From Auritidibacter ignavus (GTDB taxonomy: Bacteria > Actinomycetota > Actinomycetes > Actinomycetales > Micrococcaceae): a DNA stretch of 36,286 nt. Numbering within the stretch: the first letter of the stretch is position 1; each line of letters opens with the position of its first letter. The notes below the pieces were generated by a model. That model was not told the DNA's origin and ran no database searches. It was given only the letters and a program-made list of their open reading frames with translations. The stretch spans positions 1-36,286 of the forward strand of contig NZ_RDQR01000027.1 of NCBI RefSeq assembly GCF_003703835.1. The letters are read 5' to 3'. Positions 26,589 through 35,926 of this stretch are shown piece by piece. The position numbers and the translations under genes were made by a program.

Positions 26589-27929
26589 ATGACTGTGCAC
26601 AGTGAAACGTCAGAAACACAACATACCCACACGGCGGGTAACGCTTTCCGCGTCATTTTTTACAGCGCGTTGGGTATTTTCATTTTCTTCGTTCCCTTGA
26701 CTATCAACGGAGAGAGTTCGATCCTTATTGAACACATCGTCTCGTGGTTCACCGACTGGCTCGGTCAGGCGGTGCCATACATCATTCTGGCACTCGCTGT
26801 GGCCGGAGCGGTGCTCACCGTGATTCAGGGCAAGTGGATGACGAACGTCGTGGATGCGGTCTTCGCCGTGTTTGCCGTCTTGGGCGCTCTTTTTTCAGCC
26901 ATGGTGGTCTTTGACTTCGGACCGAACTGGATCATCGGTGAGGACATTGCACCGTCGATTTTTAACCCGGTGGCATCACAGGTCGGAATCCTGGTGCCGA
27001 TTGGCGCGATCTTCTTGGTGCTACTGACCAATTACGGGCTGATGGAATTCATCGGTGTTTATGCCCAGCCGATCATGCGCCCAGTGTGGCGCACGCCTGG
27101 TCGCTCCGCCGTGGATGCGGTCGCATCGTTCGTGGCCAGCTACTCGGTCTCGATGCTGATCACCGATCGGATGTACAAGAAAGGACGCTACACCGGCCGG
27201 GAAGCAGCCATTATCGCGGTGGGCTTTTCCACCGTGTCGGTGACTTTCATGGTCGTGATTGCACGCACCCTGGACCTGATGGACATGTGGCTGTGGTACT
27301 TCTTCTTGTCGCTGATCGTAACCTTCCTGGTGACCGCCATTGTCGTCCGCATTCCTCCGCTGGGCACCATTCCGAATACAGCGTATCCCAACGTGGAATT
27401 GGAAACCGAAAGCATTGTCAAGAAGAATAAGACCAAAGTGGCCTGGTCTGAAGCGCTGGCGATCGCTGATGCTGCACCCAATATCTTTGTGAACCTCGGC
27501 ACCAACTTCCTGACCGGGCTTCGTATGGCCACGAACATCGTCCCATCCATCATGGGTGTGGGAACGGTGGCTTTGATCCTGGTGCACTTCACACCGATCT
27601 TCGACTGGCTAGGATACCTGCTCTTGCCGTTTACGTGGATCGTGGGCATGAGCGAACCGCTTCTGGCCGCCAAAGCATCGTTCCTCAGTGTCGCTGAAAT
27701 CTTTTTGCCTGCGACCTTCCTGAGTGGCGATGAAGATCTTGCGTTACGACTGCTGATTGCCGTCGTCTCAGTTTCGGTGATCGTGTTCCTCTCCGCACTG
27801 ATTCCGACCGTGATGTCGACTTCGATTCCAATCAGCCTCTGGCAAATGCTCGTGGTGTGGTTTGAACGCGTCGTGCTGACCATTCTGATCGCTGGCCCCT
27901 TGTGCCACGTGGTGGTGATGTTGCAATAG
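26589..27929 (+). CDS. YjiH-family membrane protein with nucleoside-recognition (GATE) domain
   Basis: 446-residue integral membrane protein with about 10-12 hydrophobic segments. It starts with FRVIFYSALGIFIFFVPLTI, includes the gate-domain region around MEFIGVYAQPIMRPVWRTPGRSAVDAVASFVASYSV, and ends with a second gate-like half (GMSEPLLAAKASFLSVAEIFLPATFLSG). The family's substrate is not firmly established. Its linkage to hut genes makes an importer of urocanate, histidine or a degradation product plausible here. AGGAG at 26579-26583 supports the ATG. The stop overlaps the iclR GTG (TAGTG), so transporter and regulator are translationally coupled. Confidence 0.8.
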   Translation: MTVHSETSETQHTHTAGNAFRVIFYSALGIFIFFVPLTINGESSILIEHIVSWFTDWLGQAVPYIILALAVAGAVLTVIQGKWMTNVVDAVFAVFAVLGALFSAMVVFDFGPNWIIGEDIAPSIFNPVASQVGILVPIGAIFLVLLTNYGLMEFIGVYAQPIMRPVWRTPGRSAVDAVASFVASYSVSMLITDRMYKKGRYTGREAAIIAVGFSTVSVTFMVVIARTLDLMDMWLWYFFLSLIVTFLVTAIVVRIPPLGTIPNTAYPNVELETESIVKKNKTKVAWSEALAIADAAPNIFVNLGTNFLTGLRMATNIVPSIMGVGTVALILVHFTPIFDWLGYLLLPFTWIVGMSEPLLAAKASFLSVAEIFLPATFLSGDEDLALRLLIAVVSVSVIVFLSALIPTVMSTSIPISLWQMLVVWFERVVLTILIAGPLCHVVVMLQ

Positions 27930-28798
27930 TGAAAACAGGCAGTGTCCTTTCGCAACGGAAGCCGGAGCAGTACTCGTCATCTCGCGTGCCGGCAGCTCAG
28001 CACGTTCTGGAGATCTTGCTGATGCTGTCTAGACAACGTGGTCCCGTGAGTGCACAACTGGTCTCGGATCAATTGCACATTCCGCGTTCGACCGTCTATC
28101 ACCTGTTGAACACGGCCATAGCGCAGGGGTTTGTCATCCACTACCCAGAAGAGAAGAAATACGGTCTGGGGCCTTCCGCGGTCGAATTGTCTCACTCCTA
28201 TGTGCGTTACGAGCCGGTTTCACGTCTGGCCTCGCCACTGCTGGCCAAGCTGGTTGACGAGACACGGGCCAACGGACATCTGTCGACGCTCTACGGGCGT
28301 AACGTTGTCTACTTGTTGAATGAACGTGCCGAGGGCCGGCCGGTGCTGGTCAACCACGTCGGCGTGCGCCTGTTAGCTCACGCGACCGCCTCGGGACGGG
28401 CCATGCTGGCACAGCTACCCGAAGATCAAGTGGCCGCCATGTATTCACTCAAGAGCGCGTTTGCCACGGGGGAGCACGGCCAGTCGGAGGGAGAACATAA
28501 GCTCGATGACGAATCGCTGGAGTTTCCCGTCCGCAATATTGACCTGCTGAGAATCACGACGCTACAGAAATTGCAGGAGGAGTTAGGCGAGATCCGTCAG
28601 AGAGGCTACGCCAGCGAGCATTCAGAAGTCACCGAAGGTTTTTCCTCAGTATCAGTGGCGATCTGTGACCGCAATGCCTGGCCTGTTGCTGCGATGACGC
28701 TGACCTATATCCCGGCCAAGACCACACCAGAACAACACGACAAGCTTGTGACGGCTCTGCGCCGTTACGCGAACATATTAGAAAAACGGCTGATGTAG
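27929..28798 (+). CDS. IclR-family transcriptional regulator of the hut cluster
   Basis: 289-residue regulator. The N-terminal winged helix-turn-helix (about 20-85) includes [34 protein letters not shown] and [11 protein letters not shown]. The C-terminal IclR effector domain (about 95-285) includes [24 protein letters not shown] and [20 protein letters not shown]. The frame opens further upstream (27902), but GTG 27929 overlaps the yjiH stop and gives the expected start. It lies between yjiH and hutU. It is likely the local regulator, with urocanate or a later intermediate as ligand by inference. Confidence 0.88.
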   Translation: MKTGSVLSQRKPEQYSSSRVPAAQHVLEILLMLSRQRGPVSAQLVSDQLHIPRSTVYHLLNTAIAQGFVIHYPEEKKYGLGPSAVELSHSYVRYEPVSRLASPLLAKLVDETRANGHLSTLYGRNVVYLLNERAEGRPVLVNHVGVRLLAHATASGRAMLAQLPEDQVAAMYSLKSAFATGEHGQSEGEHKLDDESLEFPVRNIDLLRITTLQKLQEELGEIRQRGYASEHSEVTEGFSSVSVAICDRNAWPVAAMTLTYIPAKTTPEQHDKLVTALRRYANILEKRLM

Positions 28799-28844
28799 TC
28801 CTCCGGGTGACTACCAGTGTGCTACCCGAGAAAGGAAAAATACG

Positions 28845-30536
28845 ATGTCTTTTACCCGTCATGACCCGTCCCGCGAAATTCATGCGCCTCGAGGCACCGA
28901 GATCTCCGCGAAGTCCTGGCAGACTGAAGCTCCGATGCGCATGCTGATGAACAACCTCGACCCCGAGGTGGCTGAACGTCCTGAAGACCTGGTCGTCTAC
29001 GGCGGAACCGGCCGGGCAGCTCGTAGCTGGGAAGCCTACGATGCCATCATCGAAAGCCTCAAAGAACTCGAAAACAACGAGACGCTGCTGGTGCAGTCCG
29101 GTAAGCCCGTTGGGGTGCTCAAGACCAACGAGTGGGCACCGCGCGTGCTGATTGCCAACTCGAACCTGGTCGGCGACTGGGCCAACTGGGAAGAATTCCG
29201 CAAGCTCGATGACGCTGAGCTGATGATGTACGGACAGATGACCGCTGGATCGTGGATCTACATCGCGACCCAGGGGATTCTGCAGGGTACCTACGAAACC
29301 TTCGGTGCGATCGCGAAGAACCGTTTCGAGGGCAGCTTGGCCGGAACCCTGACCCTGACCGCCGGTTGCGGTGGTATGGGTGGAGCACAGCCACTAGCCG
29401 TGACCCTTAATGGCGGTGCCGTGCTGATCGTGGACGTTTCCGAGGAACGGCTACGTCGCCGTCAGGGCAAGCGCTACCTCGACGAGGTCGAAACCGATCT
29501 GGAAACCGCGCTGAAAAAGGTCCTGGAAGCCAAGGAGCAGAAGAAAGCCCTGTCTGTGGGATACGTGGGCAACGCCGCTGAAGTGTTCCCCGAGCTATTG
29601 CGTCGTCACCGTGCTGGTGAAATCAGTATCGACATTGTGACCGATCAGACCTCGGCACACGACCCGCTGTCCTACCTGCCTGTCGAGTACACGATTGATG
29701 ATTGGGATCGGGAAGCACAGGCTGATCCGGAGGGCTTCACCAAGAAGTCCCGCGAGTCCATGGCCACGCACGTGCAGGCCATGGTGGAGTTCCAAGACGA
29801 AGGCGCTGAGGTCTTCGACTACGGCAACTCCATTCGTGACGAGGCCCGCAAGGCCAGCTACGAGCGTGCCTTCGAATTCCCCGGCTTCGTCCCGGCCTAT
29901 ATCCGTCCGCTGTTCTGCGAGGGTCTTGGCCCGTTCCGCTGGGTTGCTCTCTCCGGCGATCCGGAAGACATTAAGGTCACCGACCAGGCCTTGAAGGAGC
30001 TGTTCCCGGACAACGAGCACCTGCACACCTGGTTGGATGCTGCTGAAGAATACGTCGAATTTGAGGGGCTACCGGCACGTATTTGCTGGTTAGGCTACGG
30101 TGAGCGGCACAAGGCCGGCCTGCTGTTCAACGAGCTGGTGGCCTCCGGCAAGGTCAAGGCTCCGATCGCTATTGGCCGTGACCACCTGGACTCCGGTTCG
30201 GTGGCCTCTCCGTACCGCGAAACCGAGTCCATGCTCGATGGCTCCGACGCCATTGCCGACTGGCCTCTGTTGAACGCGCTGACCGCTACCAGCTCGGGTG
30301 CCACCTGGGTCTCGCTGCACCACGGGGGTGGTGTGGGCATGGGCCGCTCTATCCACGCCGGCCAGGTCGGTTTGGCTGACGGTACCGAGCTGGGTCGGGC
30401 CAAGCTGGAAGCACTGCTGACCAACGACCCGGCAATGGGTGTCATCCGTCACGTGGACGCCGGTTACAGTCGCGCAGCCGAGGTTGCTCAGGAACGTGGT
30501 GTCAAGGTTCCGATGGAGCCGAAGATCCGCGACTAA
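28845..30536 (+). CDS. hutU: Urocanate hydratase HutU
   Basis: 563-residue NAD+-dependent urocanase that converts urocanate to 4-imidazolone-5-propionate. It is a full-length match in pattern: [91 protein letters not shown] (NAD site), the [10 protein letters not shown] segment containing the active-site Cys region, and [27 protein letters not shown] precedes the ATG. 46 bases separate it from iclR. A strong hairpin follows the gene before hutI. Confidence 0.97.
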   Translation: MSFTRHDPSREIHAPRGTEISAKSWQTEAPMRMLMNNLDPEVAERPEDLVVYGGTGRAARSWEAYDAIIESLKELENNETLLVQSGKPVGVLKTNEWAPRVLIANSNLVGDWANWEEFRKLDDAELMMYGQMTAGSWIYIATQGILQGTYETFGAIAKNRFEGSLAGTLTLTAGCGGMGGAQPLAVTLNGGAVLIVDVSEERLRRRQGKRYLDEVETDLETALKKVLEAKEQKKALSVGYVGNAAEVFPELLRRHRAGEISIDIVTDQTSAHDPLSYLPVEYTIDDWDREAQADPEGFTKKSRESMATHVQAMVEFQDEGAEVFDYGNSIRDEARKASYERAFEFPGFVPAYIRPLFCEGLGPFRWVALSGDPEDIKVTDQALKELFPDNEHLHTWLDAAEEYVEFEGLPARICWLGYGERHKAGLLFNELVASGKVKAPIAIGRDHLDSGSVASPYRETESMLDGSDAIADWPLLNALTATSSGATWVSLHHGGGVGMGRSIHAGQVGLADGTELGRAKLEALLTNDPAMGVIRHVDAGYSRAAEVAQERGVKVPMEPKIRD

Positions 30537-30570
30537 TCGCCGTTGAGTGATGGCCATGTGAGCTGCCTGG

Positions 30571-30609
30571 GCGCGTCTGTGTCGGTCCTTCAGGACGACA
30601 CGGACGCGC
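30571..30609 (+). terminator. Strong hairpin between hutU and hutI
   Basis: The arm at 30571-30588 (GCGCGTCTGTGTCGGTCC) pairs with 30593-30609 (GGACGACACGGACGCGC). It forms about 17 pairs with one G-T pair, one bulged G and a tight TTCA loop. It starts 35 bases after the hutU stop. There is only a short T-run afterwards. It could terminate, attenuate or stabilise the hutU message. Confidence 0.6.
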
Positions 30610-30747
30610 TCCGGTTTGATCGGTTACAACGCGGGCGAGCCATCGGCCGTGGCCATGGGCACTACACCCTCACCGACAGTCAAAAACATCCGGCAGATCT
30701 GCAAAGGCCCCGTATTATTTTTATCGTTGAGAGGAATGAGTGTTTCG

Positions 30748-31968
30748 ATGAGCTCGAAGAATAACGAGTCGACCGCAATCTTCAATATCTCCGAATTACA
30801 TACTCAGGATGCAGAGTCACGCGTCATCAAGGATGCCGGGATTGTTTTCGAAGACGGAAAGATCGCCTGGGTAGGCCCCTCCAAGGATGTGCCCGCCGCT
30901 GACGTCAGTGTTGACGCCGAAGGCAAAGCCGCTCTTCCCGGCTGGGTTGATTCCCACACTCATATTATTTTCGATGGCGACCGTAGCGCCGAATTTGAGG
31001 CTCGAATGGCAGGAGAATCCTACTCGGCTGGTGGCATTAACGTCACCACCGAAGCGACTCGGGCTGCCAGCGATGAGCGACTGAGCGGGCTGGTGCGTGA
31101 TCGGATTCGTCAGGCCGTTGACGGTGGCACCACCTATCTGGAGACCAAGACCGGGTACGGGTTGCAGGTTGCCGAAGAAATTCGGCACGCCAAGTTAGCA
31201 CACCAGCTGAAAGAAGACGGGGAGCTCGATACCGTCACCTTCCTCGGTGCCCACCTGGTCCCGGCGGGCGTGGACGCCGATGAGTACCTGGCCGATGTCA
31301 ACGGCCCGATGCTGGAAGGTGTGACGCCATACGTGGATTGGGCCGACGTATTCTGTGAACGGGGCGCCTTCAACGAAGACCAATCCCGGAGCGTATTGCA
31401 ACACGCCAAAGATGCTGGTCTGGGTTTACGGGTACACGGCAACCAGTTGGGAGAAGGCCCCGGTGTGAGACTCGCCGTGGAGATGGGAGCCACCAGTGTG
31501 GACCACGTGAACTACTTGAGCGATTCGGACGTCGAGGCCCTGGCAGGATCCTGGAGCGATGGTGATCGGGACAATGGCACCGGACAACGTGGCACTGTGG
31601 CAACCTGCTTGCCGGCCTGCGACCTGTCCACCCGCGAACAGCTGGCTCCGGGCCGTCGCCTGCTTGATGCGGGTGCCGTGATTGCGTTGGCCTCCAACTG
31701 CAACCCGGGCACCAGCTATACCTCGTCGATGAACTTCTGCGTGGGTACCGCTGTGCTCCAGATGGGGTTGAGCTTGCACGAAGCTATCCGGGCTGCCACA
31801 CTGGGTGGCGCCATCGCCGTGGGGGCTGACGATGAAGTCGGCTCCCTGGAAGTCGGAAAACGAGCCGATCTTCACCTGCTGAACGCCCCCGCTGCCATCC
31901 ACTTGGCCTACCGCCCTGGAATGCCCATGACGCATTCGGTCTGGCGTCGCGGCGTTCGTGCAGTGTAA
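30748..31968 (+). CDS. hutI: Imidazolonepropionase HutI
   Basis: 406-residue amidohydrolase-superfamily enzyme that opens 4-imidazolone-5-propionate to N-formimidoyl-L-glutamate. The metal-binding HxH is His70-His72 in PGWVDSHTH. Other family blocks are RMAGESYSAGGI, GTTYLETKTGYGL, VHGNQLGEGPG, ATSVDHVNYLS, and ALASNCNPGTSYTSSMNF near the C-terminus. ATG 30748 has GAGAGGA 12 bases upstream. ATG 30736 is an alternative that adds four residues but would lie directly on that site. The 211-bp gap to hutU with a hairpin suggests partly independent expression. Confidence 0.95.
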   Translation: MSSKNNESTAIFNISELHTQDAESRVIKDAGIVFEDGKIAWVGPSKDVPAADVSVDAEGKAALPGWVDSHTHIIFDGDRSAEFEARMAGESYSAGGINVTTEATRAASDERLSGLVRDRIRQAVDGGTTYLETKTGYGLQVAEEIRHAKLAHQLKEDGELDTVTFLGAHLVPAGVDADEYLADVNGPMLEGVTPYVDWADVFCERGAFNEDQSRSVLQHAKDAGLGLRVHGNQLGEGPGVRLAVEMGATSVDHVNYLSDSDVEALAGSWSDGDRDNGTGQRGTVATCLPACDLSTREQLAPGRRLLDAGAVIALASNCNPGTSYTSSMNFCVGTAVLQMGLSLHEAIRAATLGGAIAVGADDEVGSLEVGKRADLHLLNAPAAIHLAYRPGMPMTHSVWRRGVRAV

Positions 31969-32010
31969 ACCGTCCGTGAGCTTCGTGATTTGAGAACAGG
32001 GGTAGATTGT

Positions 32011-32979
32011 ATGGCTCTTATTGACACCATGAACAAAGAGAACTGGAGTGGCCGTGTCGACGGGGACGGGCCAGAGCACCTGCGGTGGCACCAAGCCGTC
32101 CGTCCCTTTTCGGCTACAGCCGAATCAGGAACCGCACTGCTAGGGTTCCGCTCCGATGAAGGCGTGAAACGCAATATGGGTCGTCCTGGAGCAGTGGAAG
32201 GACCTCAGTCCTTGCGCCAGGCATTAGGCGGATTCGCGTTGCCGGAACCGATCAGCATCTACGATGCCGGAGACATTGACACCGGGGCTGAGCTCGAAGA
32301 AGGTCAGAAAGAATTCGGTGACAATCTGAGCACCCTGCTGGACCAAGGCCACTTCACCGTCGGATTAGGCGGGGGCCATGAAATTACCTGGGCCAGTTTT
32401 CTGGGTGTTTCCCACTTCCTGCGTGCTGGTGACGCCTCAGACCGTTCGCTGTCAGGCTCGGCAAAATTAGGCATCGTGAATCTGGATGCTCACTTTGACA
32501 ACCGGGACGCCGGCTTTGCGACCTCCGGAACCGGATTCTTTCAAATCGCTGAGCATGAGCATCTTGCCGGCCGTGACCTGCACTACGCCGCCCTGGGCAT
32601 TGCTGAGCAAGCCAACACCAAAATTCTGTTCGACCGCGCGAAATCTGAGAATGTGGCCGTCCTCCTTGACCGGGAGGCCACCATCGATCACAAGAGCGCT
32701 GTGACAGAGTTTGTGGAGTCGTTCCTGGCAGATCTGGATGCGGTCTACCTGACCCTGGACTTGGATGTGCTTTCGGCCGATGTTGCTCCGGGCGTCAGCG
32801 CTCCGGCAGCTGTTGGTGTCTCGCCCCATGTGATTGAGTACGTGATCGGTCTGGTGGCCCGCAGTGGGAAACTACTACATTTCGATGTCGCCGAGTTGAG
32901 CCCAAAGCACGATATTGGTGGGCGCACCGCGAGAACTGCGGCCCGGATGATTCACCGTGCCGTGATCGAAAAGCAGTAA
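32011..32979 (+). CDS. hutG: Formimidoylglutamase HutG
   Basis: 322-residue arginase/agmatinase-superfamily hydrolase that cleaves N-formimidoyl-glutamate to glutamate and formamide. The six Mn2+ ligands are identifiable: His123 (GGGHE), Asp159, His161, Asp163 (NLDAHFD), and Asp250, Asp252 (LTLDLDV). ADVAPGVSAPA and FDVAELSPKHD complete the signature. The start at 32011 has AGGGG 8 bases upstream. An in-frame TTG at 31990 is less likely. It closes the pathway from urocanate to glutamate encoded by hutU-hutI-hutG. A hairpin terminator follows. Confidence 0.94.
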   Translation: MALIDTMNKENWSGRVDGDGPEHLRWHQAVRPFSATAESGTALLGFRSDEGVKRNMGRPGAVEGPQSLRQALGGFALPEPISIYDAGDIDTGAELEEGQKEFGDNLSTLLDQGHFTVGLGGGHEITWASFLGVSHFLRAGDASDRSLSGSAKLGIVNLDAHFDNRDAGFATSGTGFFQIAEHEHLAGRDLHYAALGIAEQANTKILFDRAKSENVAVLLDREATIDHKSAVTEFVESFLADLDAVYLTLDLDVLSADVAPGVSAPAAVGVSPHVIEYVIGLVARSGKLLHFDVAELSPKHDIGGRTARTAARMIHRAVIEKQ

Positions 32980-33037
32980 TGTTCGGATAGAGCCTTCCGG
33001 GCCTTCGCGCCCCAAAAACTCTCAGACGGCAACAGGG

Positions 33038-33069
33038 TTAGTCCAGCCACACAGAGGGGGCTGGACTGA
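33038..33069. terminator. Terminator hairpin between hutG and the MFS gene
   Basis: TTAGTCCAGCC (33038-33048) pairs with GGCTGGACTGA (33059-33069) with one G-T pair, an 11-bp stem and 10-base loop. It sits between convergent genes and is followed on the plus strand by CCTCGTTTAAG. It may serve both directions. Confidence 0.6.
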
Positions 33070-33119
33070 CCTCGTTTAAGAATCGGTTGAAGGAATTCTC
33101 TAATTGGGATGTTGAGGAA

Positions 33120-34484
33120 TCACCCACTGAGCGACTGTTTCTTACCCTCCCGCATAAGTATTCCAGTCAGGAGAGTGAGCGTCGCTATGACCATAAGGTA
33201 TACAAGATAGAGATTGTATTGACCGTTATCGGAGAACCAGGTAATTAGATATGGAGCGGTTCCACCGAAGATAGCCGTTGCTAACGAGAGGATGCTCGCT
33301 ACTCCCTTGGCGCGGACGTGGGTTGGTAAAGCCTCTGCCCAAACAGCTGCATTAACACCAAAGAGCGTGGCGATAGCCAAAAGGACAATGACCTGAGTAA
33401 TCATAAACGTGGCAAAGCTTCCGTCAAGCATCATTTCGACAGGGAAAGGCAAAACGATGAACAGAGCGCCAAAGGTTATCACCATCGGCTTTCTTCCAAT
33501 TCTGTCTCCAAGTAGCCCTGCCAAAAGGATCGCGAAGAGGAAAATTAACTGTGCCATCAAAGATGCGCTTAGAGTCTGAGTCGGTGACATGTTATACGCC
33601 ATCTGCGCGTGATTGGGGAAGTAGATCAGCCAGGTATAAAACATCAAAGATCCACCTGCAGAGACGCCGAAAATTACCAGCAGGCCTTTCCAATAGTTGA
33701 AAATGCTATCTGGACTTTCCACATCGTTTCCGGTAGCCGCTGTTGCTAACTTTCCCGCTTCCGATCTTGTAGGAAGCGATTCATTGTTGGATTGGGCGAC
33801 CTGTTTGTATGATTCTGTTTCAGTAATCATGCGACGCAGATATAGCGCATAGAGACCCAAAATCCCGCCGAGCCCGAAAGCAATGCGCCACCCCCAGTCG
33901 TGAACTTGTGTTTCACTTAGCAAACCGTTTATAGCAAGGCCAACTAACGTCGCGATCATAGTTCCGACCACGACACTGACCCAAGACGTTGAACCGAAAA
34001 GAGCTCTGCGATGAGACGGCGCTCGTTCGATCAAGTAGGTCGCTGCGGTTCCCATTTCTCCGCCGTGTGCCAAACCTTGAGCAAGCCGGGCTACAAGGAG
34101 CACGATCGACGCAACGATGCCAACGGCTTCAAAAGTTGGGGTCACCGCGATGGCGAGGCTTCCGCATGCTGTAATCAGCATCGCGACGAAAAGACTCTTC
34201 TTGCGACCAACTTTATCGGCGTAGGCTCCAAAGAGTATTCCGCCGATCGGCCTTGCGATAAACCCCACTGCGAAAACCGCTAGGGTTGCCAAGAGTGCTG
34301 AGGTAGGGTTCTCTGTACGAAAAATCTGCACCGAGAACACCGGGGCGAATACCGTATAGATATTCCAGTCGTACCACTCCAGAGCGTTTCCAAAGTTGAC
34401 CGCGACTAGGTCCCGTACACGACGTGTGTGGGACTGTTGCGTCGTACGATCTTCGCCATCCGCATTAACTAATTGCGCAGACAT
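33120..34484 (-). CDS. MFS transporter of the metabolite:H+ symporter (MHS) type
   Basis: 454-residue 12-helix major facilitator. FGNALEWYDWNIYTVF at the start, IARPIGGILFGAYADKVGRKKSLFV (MFS loop 2-3 motif), RLAQGLAHGGEMGTAATYLIE and WGWRIAFGLGGILGLYALYLRR mark the MHS subfamily, whose members carry organic acids, shikimate, aromatic acids or osmolytes. A long cytoplasmic loop follows helix 6. The substrate is not determined. The ATG shares one base with the stop of the flavin reductase gene (TAATG), so the two are co-translated. The base composition is visibly more A+T-rich than the hut genes, which suggests a different origin. Confidence 0.88.
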   Translation of the reverse strand: MSAQLVNADGEDRTTQQSHTRRVRDLVAVNFGNALEWYDWNIYTVFAPVFSVQIFRTENPTSALLATLAVFAVGFIARPIGGILFGAYADKVGRKKSLFVAMLITACGSLAIAVTPTFEAVGIVASIVLLVARLAQGLAHGGEMGTAATYLIERAPSHRRALFGSTSWVSVVVGTMIATLVGLAINGLLSETQVHDWGWRIAFGLGGILGLYALYLRRMITETESYKQVAQSNNESLPTRSEAGKLATAATGNDVESPDSIFNYWKGLLVIFGVSAGGSLMFYTWLIYFPNHAQMAYNMSPTQTLSASLMAQLIFLFAILLAGLLGDRIGRKPMVITFGALFIVLPFPVEMMLDGSFATFMITQVIVLLAIATLFGVNAAVWAEALPTHVRAKGVASILSLATAIFGGTAPYLITWFSDNGQYNLYLVYLMVIATLTLLTGILMREGKKQSLSG

Positions 34485-35146
34485 TATGCACGCCCTTCTA
34501 GTCCGGCTTGGGCCTCACTGTCAGAGCCGGGCACACGCATCTCGAAAGTTTCGCGGACCACTGTGTAATCAAAGTAACCAAGTCGAGCAATCGGGGCGAT
34601 TCTCTCGATATCCAGACGGCCCTCGTCGGTGATGAATTCATCAACGATGTGGATCTTCTCTACGGTTGCAAAGACGACATCAATCGTTCCAACCGGTGAA
34701 TTTCCTGGGACTCGATGAGTGGAGTGATAACGGCACTCGAATTTGACTGGCGATTCCGCGATCATTGGTACGGGATAATTATCGGCATACATCTTGCTCA
34801 CGCCATGGTCGGTAAGATAATCAAATTCGTTTTCGTGCGGTTCCAAAGCCATTGCGCTCACATTGACTGCCTCGCGCAAATCATAGGTTGCCATGTTCCA
34901 CACGAACCAGCCGGTTTGCTCGGCATTTAGAACCGTGTCTTTGCGTCGACCATCCGGGTATTGGTTCGCTGAAAACATCACTCTGGGTGGATCAAATGTG
35001 AGGTTTTGCCACTGACTATACGGAGCTAAATTTTCTCGGCCATCAGAACTAACGCTTGAAAGCCAACCAATAGGGCGAGGCACCGTTGAGCTTTTGAAGG
35101 GAGAGTAAGGCAACGGATTTGGTTCTTGCAACGGTGAGTACTTCAA
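34484..35146 (-). CDS. Flavin reductase (DIM6/NTAB) family protein
   Basis: 220-residue FMN-binding split-barrel protein. PRPIGWLSSVSSDGRENLAPYSQW, PPRVMFSANQ, KDTVLNAEQTGWFVWNMAT and VKFECRYHS are typical blocks of the flavin reductase-like domain. Members reduce FMN for a partner oxygenase or act directly in aromatic or heterocycle breakdown. No oxygenase gene lies next to it. I chose TTG 35146 because a perfect AGGAGG (35157-35162) lies 10 bases upstream. The open frame extends to GTG 35209, but that start has no ribosome binding site and lies in the palindromic operator region. It is coupled to the transporter gene by a one-base overlap and divergent from the GntR gene. Confidence 0.85.
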   Translation of the reverse strand: MKYSPLQEPNPLPYSPFKSSTVPRPIGWLSSVSSDGRENLAPYSQWQNLTFDPPRVMFSANQYPDGRRKDTVLNAEQTGWFVWNMATYDLREAVNVSAMALEPHENEFDYLTDHGVSKMYADNYPVPMIAESPVKFECRYHSTHRVPGNSPVGTIDVVFATVEKIHIVDEFITDEGRLDIERIAPIARLGYFDYTVVRETFEMRVPGSDSEAQAGLEGRA

Positions 35147-35156
35147 AGTGCTGACG

Positions 35157-35162
35157 CCTCCT
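35157..35162 (-). promoter_or_regulatory. Perfect ribosome binding site that fixes the flavin reductase start
   Basis: AGGAGG on the minus strand lies 10 bases before TTG 35146. No comparable site precedes the alternative GTG 35209. This decides a start 21 codons shorter than the longest open frame. Confidence 0.65.
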
Positions 35163-35179
35163 GACGTAATCGGTCCTTT

Positions 35180-35209
35180 GTGTATCGTGTGGATATCAAG
35201 AATATACAC
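35180..35209. promoter_or_regulatory. Candidate GntR operator in the divergent promoter region
   Basis: GTGTAT (35180-35185) and ATACAC (35204-35209) are inverted repeats 18 bases apart in an A+T-rich stretch between the flavin reductase gene and the GntR gene. FadR-type GntR regulators commonly bind GT/AC-flanked palindromes in such positions, but their spacing is usually shorter. The assignment rests on location. Confidence 0.35.
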
Positions 35210-35275
35210 TATGTGCTATGAATCACAAGAACGGTGTAGTGTGATATGACGCATTTGTCGTAGAAGAGGTGGGCA

Positions 35276-35926
35276 GTGGGCAAAGCAGACGAAGCGTACT
35301 TGAAGCTGGCTGACATGATTGAAGATGGGACCGTCGTTCCCGGTAGTATCGTGACGGAAGCGGATTTAGGACAACTCGCCGGAGTAGGTCGCACGCCCCT
35401 GCGTGAAGCGATCCAACGACTAGACCGGGAGCGTTTACTTCGAGCGCGCGGTGGCCGGGGTATAGAAGTTCCCCCCATATCCGTGGACGACCAGCTTGCA
35501 AGGTTGGAAGTAAGGCGCCCCCTGGAGGCCTTAGCTATTGGCCTCGTAGCGACCCGAGCCACAGAGACTCAACGCAAGGACTTGAGGATGCTTGTCGAGG
35601 ATTTTCAAGTTGTGGATACGATCAAGAAGTATTCAGACGTGCTGAGAAGAGCTCATACTCTTGTCCGTGAAGCTACCAATAATCGTTACCTCAGTGACTC
35701 GCTGACTGCCTTGCATGTCTTGTCTCGAAGGTTTTGGAGGGCGAATATCTCTGATACGGAGAAAGAAATTAGTATCGGCAAGACATTTATCATTCCTGCC
35801 TTACAGGCCGCTTACAACCGTCAGCCACGAGAGGCAAGGGACTGGATCATCAAGCTTAATGATCATCTGGTGCAGTCTGCTATCGGGGTGGCTTCGGCAA
35901 AAGCAGAAGAAAGTCGGATTTTTTAG
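35276..35926 (+). CDS. GntR-family transcriptional regulator (FadR/FCD type)
   Basis: 216-residue regulator. The N-terminal winged helix (about 5-65) contains GSIVTEADLGQLAGVGRTPLREAIQRLDRERLL, the GntR recognition region. The C-terminal all-helical FCD domain (about 75-205) begins RRPLEALAIGLVATRAT. The FCD metal site appears incomplete: an Asp/His (SDVLRRAH) and the final His (LNDHLV) are present, but the middle His expected before the FIIPAL helix is Lys. The start is GTG 35276 with AGAGGTGG upstream. It is divergent from the flavin reductase-transporter pair, which it probably controls. The composition is A+T-rich like the pair. Confidence 0.85.
   Translation: MGKADEAYLKLADMIEDGTVVPGSIVTEADLGQLAGVGRTPLREAIQRLDRERLLRARGGRGIEVPPISVDDQLARLEVRRPLEALAIGLVATRATETQRKDLRMLVEDFQVVDTIKKYSDVLRRAHTLVREATNNRYLSDSLTALHVLSRRFWRANISDTEKEISIGKTFIIPALQAAYNRQPREARDWIIKLNDHLVQSAIGVASAKAEESRIF

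Noticed and set aside
35210-35562. Minus-strand 117-codon frame opposite the GntR gene
   Set aside because: It is opposite the conserved winged-helix region and shows no family features.
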